NCBI GenBank assembly: GCA_018857735.1
Contig: JABMCL010000882.1
Location: forward strand, 162,001-226,000
Direction of reading: 5' to 3'
Length of the DNA stretch: 64,000 nucleotides
DNA from: Alviniconcha marisindica
Taxonomy: Eukaryota; Mollusca; Gastropoda; Provannidae
Position numbers and translations under genes: made by a program. Shown here one piece after another: positions 1-38,600 of the stretch (position 1 is the first letter of the stretch; the number at the start of each line of letters is the position of its first letter). Under the pieces are notes generated by a model, which was given only the letters and a program-made list of their open reading frames with translations, had not been told where the DNA came from and did not search any database.

Positions 1-55
1 GTTCACCTGAACCTACTGAGGTATAACTGTACCTACAAGAAGGATGCGTACATAC

Positions 56-27278
<27,223 letters not shown>

Positions 27279-27535
27279 CTTGGCACTTCACTTTAGCTGT
27301 GGCGACTCCTGACACAGGGGGGGTAACTCTTCCGAATATTAAGGCCACCGACATAGATTCGATAGAATAAGGCCGATAGGAATGCTGCGCTCGTGATTAC
27401 ATAGCTACTACATGTTGACCCAGTCAGCTCTGAGATCTGTCACTGAGTGCCCACAAGTTTGCATAGCCCACTTTTGTCAATGTCCACTACTATAGCACTG
27501 TTTAATTCCCAGTAGGCAGCCACGTGCTTGGCAAA
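27279..27535 (-). promoter_or_regulatory. U2SURP 5' UTR and probable core promoter region
   Basis: The translation start (27276-27278) lies in GCCAAGATGGCG, a good Kozak-like context resembling the 5' ends of many housekeeping genes. I see no TATA box close by. The transcription start cannot be placed from sequence alone. A long G-rich minisatellite begins less than 300 bases upstream. Confidence 0.4.
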
Positions 27536-27554
27536 GATGGTGGAAAAGGTAGGA

Positions 27555-29275
27555 GGGGAGCGGGGATGCGGAGAAGGGACTGTGGGGGGGGGGGGGGGGG
27601 TGGGAAGGGAAAATGGGTGGGGGAGGGGACTGTGGGGAAAGAGATGCAGGGAGAGCGGGTCAGTGGGAAAGATATCAATCTATGCATGGAGAGGATTGTG
27701 GGGAAAGGAGTGTGGAGAGGAAACCCGTGGGTAAAGGGATGCATGGAGGAGACTGTCGGGAAAGGGCAGGGGACCGTGGGGAAAGGGATGAGGGGAGGGG
27801 ACTGTGGGGAAAAGGATGAGGGGAGGGGACTGTGGGGAAAGAGATGCAGGGAGGGGACTGTGGGGAAAGGGATGAGGGAAGGGGACTGTGGGGAAGGGAA
27901 TGCAGGGAGGGGACTGTGGCGGGGAAATGGATGCACGGAGGGGACTGTGGGGAAAGGGATGAGGGAAGGGGACTGTGGGGAAAGGGATGAGGGGAGGGGA
28001 CAGCGGGGAAAGGGATGCAGGGAGGGGACTGTGGGGAAAGAGATGAGGGAAGGGGACAGTGGGGAAAGGGATGAGGGGAGGGGACAGTGGGGAAGGGATG
28101 AGGGGAGGGCCGGGACAGTGGGGAAAGGAATACAGGGAGGGGACTGTGGGGAAAGGGATGCAGGAAGGGGACTGTGGAGAAAAGGATGAGGGAGGGAACT
28201 GGGGAAATGGATGAAGGAAGGGGACTGTGGGGAAAGAGATGCAGGGAAGGCACTGTGGGGAAAGGGATGACGGAAGGGGACCGTGGGGAAAGGGATGAGG
28301 GGGGGGGACAGTGGGGGAAGGAATGCAGGGAGAGGACTGGGGAAAGGGGTGCAGGGAGGGGACTGTGGGGAAAGGGATGGAGGGAGGGGACTATGGGGAA
28401 AGGGATGAGGGAAGGGGACCATGGGTAAAGGGATGTGGGGAGGGGACTATGGGGAAAGGGGTGCAGGGAGGGGACTGTGGGGAAAGAGATGAGGGAGGGG
28501 ACCGTGAGGAAATGGATGAGGGGAGGGGACTGTGGGGAAATAGATGCAGGGAGGGGACTGTGGGGAAATGGATGCATGGAGGGGACTGTGGGGAAATGGA
28601 TGAGGGGAGGGGACTATGGGGAAAGGGGTGCAGGGAGGGGAGTGTGGGGAAAGAGATGCAGGGAGGGGACTGTGGGGAAAGGGATGCAGGGAGGGGACTG
28701 TTGGGAAGGGAATGCAGGGAGGGGACTGTGGGGAAAGGGGTGCAGGGAGGGGACTGGGGGGAAAGAGATGCAGGGAGGGGAGTGTGGGGAAATAGATGCA
28801 GGGAGGGGACTGTTGGAAGGGAATGCAGGGAGGGGACTGTGGGGAAGTGAATGCAGGGAAGGGACTGTGGGGAAATGATGCAAGGAGGGGACTGTGGGGA
28901 AAGGGATGAGGGAAGGGGTCTGTGGGGAAAGGGATCTGGGAAGGGGACTGTGAGGAAAGGGATGATGGAGGGGACAGTAGGGAAAGGAATGCAGGGAGGG
29001 GACCATGGGGAAACGACTGCAGGGAGGGGACCGTGGGGAAAGGGATGCGGGGAGGGGACAGTGGGGAAAGGAATGCAGGGAGGGGACTATGGGGAAAGGG
29101 ATGAGGGGAGGGGACCATGGGGAAAGGGATGAGGGGAAGGGACTGTGGGGAAAGAGATGCAGGGAGGGGACTTTGGGGAAAGGGATGAGGGGAAGGGACT
29201 GTGGGGAAAGGGATGCAAGGCAGGGAGCGTATGGAAGTGGACGCAGGGAGGGGACCATGGGGGAAGGGATCCAGT
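27555..29275. repeat. G-rich 28-bp minisatellite upstream of U2SURP
   Basis: About 60 units of GGGAGGGGACTGTGGGGAAA followed by GGGATGCA or GGGATGAG. Each unit offers four runs of three or four G on the plus strand, the condition for G-quadruplex formation. The unit almost lacks stop codons in any frame, so open frames of up to 306 codons exist on both strands (plus: CREGTVGKG-type; minus: PFPHSPLP-type). None has homology or splice support. Confidence 0.95.
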
Positions 29276-30513
29276 GAGTTTGGTGAGTAAGGATTTGAAA
29301 ACAAATGAGATTTCAGCTGCGGCAAGAAAGAGGCAAGGCCTTTTGCTTTGTGGAGTGGGTCTTGTAGCCTGTTTCAGAGGACAGGCACAGCATTGCAGAA
29401 TAACCTTGCACCCAAGTGCTTTTGTCTGTGTTTTCACTGACAGGTCAGAAATGCATGTGTCTATATCCACACTATGCCACTATGCAGGGAATTTAAATGG
29501 TGATTGATGGAGAGAGAAAAATCCAAAGCAAGAATGACTGCTAGCAATCTAAAACAAGATCCAAATACATAATGGGTTCAAAAGAATGTTATTCATTAGG
29601 ACAAAACACAACATGCGTGTGTGTGTGTGTGTGTGTGTGCATGCATGCATGCATGTGCATTGCTAATAGTAATACACCTAATACTGGAAACTGCACTGAT
29701 CACAGAATAGAAAGTCAATATGCTACCATTGCTACACTCATGTGCTTCTCTTATCAATTAACTTGCCTATGCTTGCAATTAATCTTTAAAGGAAACAAAA
29801 GCCATTAATGAATATATATGCATCAGTCATATTGTATCACAGAAGGCAGTGTATGCAACCACAAGCATTCTAACAAAATCGAACAGGACACTGTGGGTAC
29901 ATGGTGACAAGGACCAGTTTTATTCATAAAAGATTGAGGAAAATGCCTCTGAGGTGAACAACAGTGATCATCGTAATAAAGTTGTCAACGAAGAAAACAG
30001 GCACAATCTGAATACTGTAAACTCACTATTACAAGAACAGGATAAAGTGTGACTCGAGCACAAATAAAGCTCTGTTGTACCTTTTCTTGGAATAATATTG
30101 AGATGTTGAGATCAGTCATACCACATGCTGACATCACCAGGACTCTGTTCAAATAAAAGGCACAATAAGTCCAAACTTCCACGTGTTGAAACAGTCATAG
30201 TAAACGACAGTTTTATGGTATGCAATGGAACAAGTCCATGCAATATATGTACAACATCAAATGACCAGTACAAGCACCTCAGTTAACACAGTGTCTAAAT
30301 ATTGCATCTGAAATGGATTGCACTTAAAACTGATGAGAATTCTTTTCTTTTTTTAACAAATTAAAAAAAAGGAAAAAAAAAGGGCTTTATATCAGAACAA
30401 AGTATATGTGTGATTATGGCTGTTAAAATGAGTATCTCTCTGCAGTCACAGAGGACTAACAAGGGCACTGTACTGCATGATTATGACTGATACCAAGGCT
30501 GTAACATCAAAGC
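29276..30513. other. Intergenic stretch between the G-rich array and the second MITE
   Basis: Contains a partial copy of the foldback family (29523-29613), a TG repeat (about 29616-29639) followed by tandem ATGC, and otherwise AT-rich sequence without a recognisable gene. Confidence 0.6.
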
Positions 30514-30994
30514 TATTGGGCGATTCAGCGAAGCTAGTTTGCTAATGTGTGTCGCAGCGCACTTCCAGGCCAATTTCTGAGCAGGTGTTGCTTCACACTG
30601 TGTATAACTGTGGAAGTTGAACCTAGAATCGCGAAGCAGTACAAATGCCAATACTGTTGCAGTTGCAAAAATTACTGTGGAAAGGGAATGGAGGGTGGAA
30701 AAAAAGTGTCTTTGCGTCATTTTTTTGGCTGATCAGAAGATCACCAGTTCGTAGAAAAAATGCATCTTAGGGCATCCTATAGCACGAGCAACAAGTTATT
30801 GCTTATTGCCAGACACATTATGACTATGGGCCTCCAAAAATGCCTTTAAAGTTGGCAGTGTAAAATTCGCAAATTCACTGTCACCGCCTTCCATTGTGAA
30901 GAAAGTACGCATCAGAAGTAAAAACAGCCAAGGGACTTAAGTGATACCGGGCAAAAGTTAAGGGAGTGAACAACCCCGCCTGAATCGCCCAGTA
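30514..30994. mobile_element. MITE-like element, copy 2 (intergenic)
   Basis: TA-flanked, with clear terminal inverted repeats TAYTGGGCGATTCAG at 30514 and, inverted, at 30994. It is homologous along its length to the element at 24444-24950, with scattered substitutions and small indels. The terminal repeats are better preserved here than in copy 1. Confidence 0.85.
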
Positions 30995-32749
30995 AAGGCT
31001 GTGGTCCACTTTCAATCACGGCCACATGACTACATGATGCATATCAGCTGCTATGGGAAACCATAGACTGTGATGTCACTGTCCAGTGACTGATCAGTCA
31101 TGTAAATCTGTAATGTAGGTTTCAAACTTGTGTTTATGACACAGCTTACAGTCTTTCATGCTAGCTCCAACCAAGTAATAATAATGAATGGCATCACAAT
31201 CTGTTGTTTCCCATGGCAACTGATCATACATTATGTCGTTACAATGACCGTGATCGAAAGCGGAACACATCCTGAAGGCACTGTGTTAAAGAACCAAAAT
31301 AACCCCTTCACAGCTAGCTACTTGAGGTTCTCGAAGCTTCAGTGCCAACATCAAAGGTTCAGGAATGGTTAATTGTAGCTCATGTATCATCACTGATGTC
31401 ACTACTGTCACTGGAGATATTGCTGGAGTTGGCTACTTGACATTTAAAGGGGAACCAAAACGAAGATGGATGCTGGCCTGAAAACATAGGCAATGCGCAA
31501 ATATTTTCATTTCCATATTTCATTTGATTGCTTCTATCAATAGGAATATACCTTTTAATAAAATGAAAAAAATGAGTACTTTTCTGCTCTGAGCTCTTCA
31601 GGGTGAAACCATGTTGGTTTGCTCTTTACCAAATGAATGGCAGAAATTTGACGCTTTTGCAACACATGCTGGCTGTATTTATGACATCACTCAAGCAGAC
31701 TGCTGAGCACAAAATGACAGCGTTAACGGGTGTGTTTTCATGATTTACTATTTTACAAACAAATGTCAGTTTTTAACAAATGGGATGAGAAACTGAGTGA
31801 AAAACTTCTGGGGGGTGCATTTACTATTCCTTTCCTATCAATCAGCCCTGTGACACCTTTTGGGTTCAGTTCCCCTTTAAGTCCAGCAAACCACACAGGC
31901 TACATCAGGGTTACACAGCACCGCAACCAAAACAGCCAACACATCCTTTAAAAAGCAAACTAGAACAACCAGACAATGATGCTCATCTAAAATTTTAAAA
32001 AAGCAACAACAACAAAATCACATTTTTATCAAACTCAGCCATAATCCATTAAAAACATGAGCAAATCCAACTTTCCCCAGTGTACTGAGGTGAAAACAAA
32101 AGTGAAAGTATGACACTCGTCATTCTACATCTGAAGAGAATTTTGAAATATAATTTTTTTTATAATGAATATGAATCAACCAGAAAAGCCAAAATTAGAT
32201 AAGCAAAACTTTTTGCAGCAGGAAAAGCATGTTAAGTTATATACGGACCTACTCCAGACCTAAAAGTGTGTCCTTGATAACTCTGGGTCCTCAGCAGTTC
32301 AGTTTAGTTCAAGATGGTATCTATGTGCTCGGAAAAGCCCATATGCGCTCCACCCAGTCTCTCACAAGTTTCCCCCACGCTGCCTTTGAAACAGTTCCAA
32401 TGTTCGTCTGACTGACCATGGCCCTCTCTCGCCCTTTCAAGGAAGATTGTCTCGCGCTTCCTCTTTTCACGTCTCTCTCCTCCAGGCAACCGATGGTGTG
32501 ATGCCCTTGGCTTTGTGCCTGTAGGTAATGTCTCAAGCTTCTCAACAGTTAAGATCTTCCGAGAAGCAAGCCACTTGTGAGGGTTGCTTTGCCTGCCAGT
32601 CTATCCGCTCGGTCATTTCCCTTCATTCCGGCAGAAAGCACCTTAGTTTCTGTGCACCCCTGGTGCCTATCGGAGAACTAGGGTGGATGACAGTGGTGAT
32701 GTTAGCACTGCAAACATTAGCACTAGTAGCACTAAGCAATGCATGACTA
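30995..32749. other. Intergenic DNA, no gene recognised
   Basis: AT-rich to about 32200. From 32226 to about 32720 the base composition rises and minus-strand frames of 61-74 codons appear (for example RGSARQSSLKGRERAMVSQT). They look like a decayed coding fragment, possibly mobile-element derived, but I cannot assign a family. Confidence 0.3.
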
Positions 32750-34490
32750 CAGTGATTAGTACTAGTCGTGACACATGAACTACAAACATTAGCACCAATA
32801 GTGACACATGGACTACAGTTGTTAGCACAGCTGCGATGCATGAGCTACAATCATTTGCGCTGGTAGTGTTGCTGACCTACTGTTGTTTGTACTAGGAGTG
32901 ACGCACAAGCTACAGTCATTTGTGCTGGTGGTGATGCTGACCTGCAGTTGTTTGTACTAGGAGAGACCCATGAGCTACAATCATTTGTGCTGGTAGTGTT
33001 GCTGACCTACAGTTGTTTGTACTAGGAGAGACCCATGAGCTACAATCATTTGTGCTGGTGGTGACGTTGACCTACAGTTGTTTGTACTAGGAGTGACCCA
33101 TGAGCTACAATCATTTGCGCTGGTAGTGTTGCTGACCTACAGTTGTTTGTACTAGGAGTGACCCATGAGCTACAATCATTTGCGCTGGTGGTGTTGCTGA
33201 CCTACAGTTGTTTGTACTAGGAGTGACACATGAGCTACAATCATTTGTGCTGGTGGTGTTGCTGACCTACAGTTGTTTGTACTAGGAGTGACACATGAGC
33301 TACAATCATTTGAGCTGGTAGTGTTGCTGACCTACAGTTGTTTGTACTAGGAGTGACACATGAGCTACAATCATTTGAGCTGGTAGTGTTGCTGACCTAC
33401 AGTTGTTTGTACTAGGAGAGACCCATGAGCTACAATCATTTGTGCTGGTAGTGTTGCTGACCTACAGTTGTTTGTACTAGGAGAGACCCATGAGCTACAA
33501 TCATTTGTGCTGGTAGTGTTGCTGACCTACAGTTGTTTGTACTAGGAGAGACCCATGAGCTACAATCATTTGTGCTGGTAGTGTTGCTGACCTACAGTTG
33601 TTTGTACTAGGAGTGACCCATGAGCTACAATCATTTGCGCTGGTAGTGTTGCTGACCTACAGTTGTTTGTACTAGGAGTGACCCATGAGCTACAATCATT
33701 TGCGCTGGTAGTGTTGCTGACCTACAGTTGTTTGTACTAGGAGTGACACATGAGCTACAATCATTTGCGCTGGTAGTGTTGCTGACCTACAGTTGTTTGT
33801 ACTAGGAGAGACCCATGAGCTACAATCATTTGCGCTGGTAGTGTTGCTGACCTACAGTTGTTTGTACTAGGAGAGACACATGAGCTACAATCATTTGTGC
33901 TGGTAGTGTTGTTGACCTACAGTTGTTTGTACTAGGAGAGACCCATGAGCTACAATCATTTGTGCTGGTAGTGTTGCTGACCTACAGTTGTTTGTACTAG
34001 GAGAGACCCATGAGCTACAATCATTTGAGCTGGTAGTGTTGCTGACCTACAGTTGTTTGTACTAGGAGAGACCCATGAGCTACAATCATTTGTGCTGGTA
34101 GTGTTGCTGACCTACAGTTGTTTGTACTAGGAGAGACCCATGAGCTACAATCATTTGAGCTGGTAATGTTGCTGACCTACAGTTGTTTGTACTAGGAGTG
34201 ACCCATGAGCTACAATCATTTGCGCTGGTAGTGTTGCTGACCTACAGTTGTTTGTACTAGGAGTGACACATGAGCTACAATCATTTGTGCTGGTAGTGTT
34301 GCTGACCTACAGTTGTTTGTACTAGGAGAGACCCATGAGCTACAATCATTTGTGCTGGTAGTGTTGCTGACCTACAGTTGTTTGTACTAGGAGAGACGCA
34401 CAAGCTACAGTCATTTGCGCTGGTAGTGTCACTGACCTACAGTTGTTTGTACTAGGAGTGATGCATGAGCTACAGTTGTTTGTACAAGTG
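32750..34490. repeat. 65-bp minisatellite, about 26 units, downstream of CDC20
   Basis: Highly uniform units: GACCTACAGTTGTTTGTACT, AGGAGWGACMCATGAGC, TACAATCATTTGNGCTGG and TAGTGTTGCT. Variation is confined to a few positions (GAGAGACCC/GAGTGACAC; TGTGCT/TGCGCT/TGAGCT), which gives a variant code typical of a recently homogenised array. The edges (32750-32880 and 34440-34690) are degenerate. Confidence 0.95.
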
Positions 34491-34744
34491 GTGACTCAGA
34501 CCTACAATTGCTAGTACTAGTGGTGGCTGTGAACTACAATCATTAGCACTAGTGGTAATGCATGAACCACCATTGTCAGGGCTAGTAGTATTGCATGAAC
34601 TACCATTGCTAGTACTAGTGGAGACACCTGAACTATAACCATCAGTACCAGTAGCGACACCCAAACTACAATCAATGGTACCTGTGCCTATGCTGACACA
34701 AAACCTGTGCTGACACAAACGTATCAACAGATAGGTGTAAACAT

Positions 34745-35075
34745 TATCTAAATCAATGCGACTAAAACAGATTGTGCAAAAATATATGTGGTTGTAATAT
34801 ATGTGGTTCTAATGAAAACCCGTCAAATTAGAAGTCATCAATGTGACTAAAACTGATTGTGCAAAAATACAAGTGGTTGCAATGAAAACCTGTCAAATTA
34901 GAAGTCATCAATGTGACTAAAACTGATTGCGCAAAAATGCATGTGGGTGCAATGAAAACCCGTCAAATTAGAAGTCATCAAGGCGACTAAAACTAAATGT
35001 GCAAAAATACATGTGATTGTGCAAAAATACATGTGGGTGCAGTGAAAACACATCAAATTAGAAGTCGGTACCATC
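34745..35075. repeat. About 66-bp minisatellite, 4-5 units
   Basis: Units share GACTAAAACTGATTGTGCAA, ATGTGGTTGCAATGAAAAC and GTCAAATTAGAAGTCATCAA. It lies between the 65-bp array and the CDC20 3' array. Confidence 0.9.
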
Positions 35076-35209
35076 ATAGCGCAATCATAGGGAATAGCAA
35101 CTGCAACTTCAATTCTTCACAACCTGCACTGATGATGCAATGAACAGTCAGGCTTCCATGACTGAACAACACTTCCAAATCACAACAGATGAGCAGATCT
35201 ACTGCATAA

Positions 35210-35665
35210 AAAAGCAAAACACATCCATACCTCTACAAAGGAGAAGAGAGAACTAAAATAATAAACATCCCAGTTAATGCTGGCTTTCAAATGCACTTAC
35301 AAAGACACAAAACTAAAACAATAAACAGCCCAGTCATTGCTGGCTACTGAATGCACACACCAAGACAAAAAACTGAAATAATAAACAGCCTAATCAATGC
35401 TGTTACCGAGTGTGATGCCAAGACACAAAACTGAAATAAACAGCCCAGTCATTGGTGGTTAATGAATGCACACACCAAGACACAGAACTGAAATAATAAA
35501 CAGTCCAATCAATGCTGGCTACCAAATGCACCACCCAGACACAAAACTGAAATAATAATCAGCCCAATCAATGCTGGCTACCAAATGCATGCACAAAAGA
35601 CACAAAACTTAAATAATAAATGGCTCAATCACTGCTGGCTACCGAATGCACATGCTAAGACCCGA
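35210..35665 (-). repeat. About 60-bp minisatellite derived from the CDC20 stop-codon region
   Basis: Seven to eight units. On the minus strand each reads GTGTGCATTCGGTAGCCAGC-like sequence followed by an AT-rich filler and CAGTTTTGTGTCTTG. The real CDC20 end, GTGCATTCGGTAG (Cys-Ile-Arg-stop), is the first unit. The array would form the start of the CDC20 3' UTR. Confidence 0.85.
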
Positions 35666-38600
35666 GGAGCTGGCCGTCCTAGTCGTCGCTTTCTTTTCCT
35701 GTTTGTCGTGTGCAAAGCATTTCCACAAACGGATGGTTTCATCGGCAGCAATGCTGGCTACTGTCTGACCATCTGGGGACATGCACAGATTGAGAATGCG
35801 CCCCGAGTGACCTGAAAAACATAGCAGTGACAAGATCACAAAAGCAGAAAGAAAAAAGTTCACCACAGGTTGTGCACTGGTCAAATTTTTTAATTTGCGT
35901 TGTTTCAAGCAAGACTGGAGAGTGGTTAGACATATTTTATCACATAGCAGACAATCTCATGACAGTTGGAAGATAAAAGGTTCATCATAGGGTATGCACT
36001 AGTCAAAATATATTTTTTAATCTGCCCCTTTTTCCGGCAAAAACTGTAGACTGAACATACATATTTGTCATACCAATAACACTTGCTCTTGAAAGCCAAA
36101 CATTACGCACAATCAGCCATGATCACCACATGGATGGATGACCATTATGTGCTAGGCCTTGTGCCCGCCCCTAGAGTTCTCCCGAGTCAAATTCTGTGCA
36201 GACTCTACAAAAGTCCTTCAGATGAGACTATAAACCAAGGGCCCCCATAAGTATGAGCACGCAAAAAGATCACATATGCACGATGAAGATCCTGTAGTCC
36301 ATCAGAGTTAGACGGATTAAGGAAACACCAAAATAACCCGGCATACATTAAAATGTCGGTCTTCAAAGTATTAAAGTTGGGCTACATATGGAAGAAAAAG
36401 GAAAGCTAAATTTAAAAGGAAGGGCAACGAAGTTGTGTGTCACAGGCATTAACTATGACGTATACCTTTCCAAATACACACACACACACACTCACACACA
36501 TACATACACACACTGCTAAAAATGTTAATGCAGTACATCAAAAGGCAAGTTAAAACTAAAAGGAAGGTTGAAACGGGAGAGGGTTGGTGGTGAGAGGCTC
36601 ACTAATGAGACACCAGTGACTCACCAATGAAATCAATGAGCTGTCGGTGAGATCAGTGACTTACCACTGACAATGAGACACCAGTGACTCAATAACGAAA
36701 TCAGTGAGCTGTTGGTGAGATCAGTGACTTACCACTGACAATGAGACACCAGTGACTCACCAATGAAATCAGTGAGCTGCTGGTGAGATCAGTGACTTAC
36801 CACTGACAATGAGACACCAGTGACTCACCAACGAAATCAGTGAGCTGTCGGTGAGATCAGTGACTTACCATTGACCATGAGACACCAGTGACTCACCAAC
36901 GAAATCAGTGAGCTGTCGGTGAGATCAGTGACTTACCATTGACCATGAGACACCAGTGACTCACCAATGAAATCAGTGAGCTGTCAGTGAGATCCGCGAC
37001 TTACCACTGACAATGAGACACCAGTGACTCACCAACGAAATCAGTGAGCTGTTGGTGAGATCTGCGACTTACCACTGACAACGAGACACCAGTGACTCAC
37101 CAATGAAATCAGTGAGCTGTCAGGGGAGATCTGCGACTTACCACTGACCATGAGACACCAGCGACTCACCAATGAAATCAGTGAGCTGTTGGTGAGATCT
37201 GCGACTTACCACTGACAATGAGACACCAGCGACTCACCAATGAAATCAGTGAGCTGTCAGTGAGATCTGCGACTTACTGCTGCCCATGAGACACCAGTGA
37301 CTCACCAATGAAATCAATGAGCTGTCAGTGAGATCTGTGACTTACCACTGACAATGAGATACCAGTGACTCACCAATGAAATCAGTGAGCTGTCAGTGAG
37401 ATCTGCGACTTACCACTGACAATGAGACACCAGTGACTCACCAATGAAATTGGTGAGGTCAGTGACTTACCACTGACAATGAGAACCAGTGACTCATTGA
37501 GATTGGTGACCTACTAATCAAATCAGTGACCTGTGAGATCAGTGACCTACCCATGAAATCAGTAAGCTATCAATAAGATCAATGACTTACGACTGACAAT
37601 GAGACACTACTGCCTCATCAATGAGATCAGTGACCTACTAATCAAATCAGTGACCTACCCATGAAATCAGTAAGCTATTGATAAGATAAATGACTTACCA
37701 CTGACAGTGAGACACCAGTGACTCATTAATGATATCACCTATATACTAATCAAATCAGTGACCTATGAGATCAGTGACTACCAATGAAATCAGTAAGTTG
37801 TCACTGAGATCAATGACTCACCATTGACAACAAAACACCAGCTAACCAATGAGATCAGTGGCCTACTAGTTAAACTGATGACCTATGAGATCAGCAACTT
37901 ACCAATGAGATCGGTGACCTACCAATAAAATTTGTGAGCTGTCAGTGAGACAGTGACTTACCACTGACAATGAGACACCAGTGACTCACTAATGAGATCA
38001 GTGACCTACTAATTAAATCAGTGACCTATGAGATCAGAAACTTACCAATGAGATCAGTGACCTAACAATAAAATCTGTGAGCTGTCAGTGAGATCAGTAA
38101 CTTATCTCTGGCAGTGAGACAACTATGACTCACCAATGAGATCAGCAACTTACTAATGAGATCAGTGACCTACCAATGAAATCAGCCAGTTGACAGTGAG
38201 ATCAGTGACTTACAACTGACAGCGACGTAGCAATGAGATCGGAGATTTGCCAATGAGATTAGGGGCTTACCAATGAGATCAGATACTGACCAACGAGATC
38301 CAAGACTTACCAATGAGGTCAGTGACTTTCGTCATGGCTGGATATTTCCACAGACTGAGCTGGTTCATTGCGTAGCCATGACCCGACACAATCTCCCGGT
38401 GTTCTTTGGACCACAACACCGAACACACCTGCAACATATGTCCAAAAGACAGTCACTTCCAGTGCAACTCGTATCAACCTAGAAACAGCTGTCCATGACA
38501 TTTAATCTCAACAGCTCCAGGAACAGCCAACGGACATGACATTCCTTGGACTCAAGACTTGCTGTCTTCATGTGGGAATCCAGCTCAAGCATTCAGTGCT

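Noticed and set aside
27502..29325. Long Pro/Ser- and Gly-rich open frames (up to 306 codons) on both strands of the G-rich array
   Set aside because: They are products of a 28-base repeat poor in stop codons; both strands are open in several frames and there is no homology, splice logic or start context.
32750..34490. Possible CRISPR or satellite centromere unit
   Set aside because: No spacers, and only about 26 units next to a gene; an ordinary minisatellite.
36590..38290. CRISPR-like regularly spaced repeats
   Set aside because: The units are contiguous without unique spacers and the DNA is eukaryotic. It is a minisatellite.
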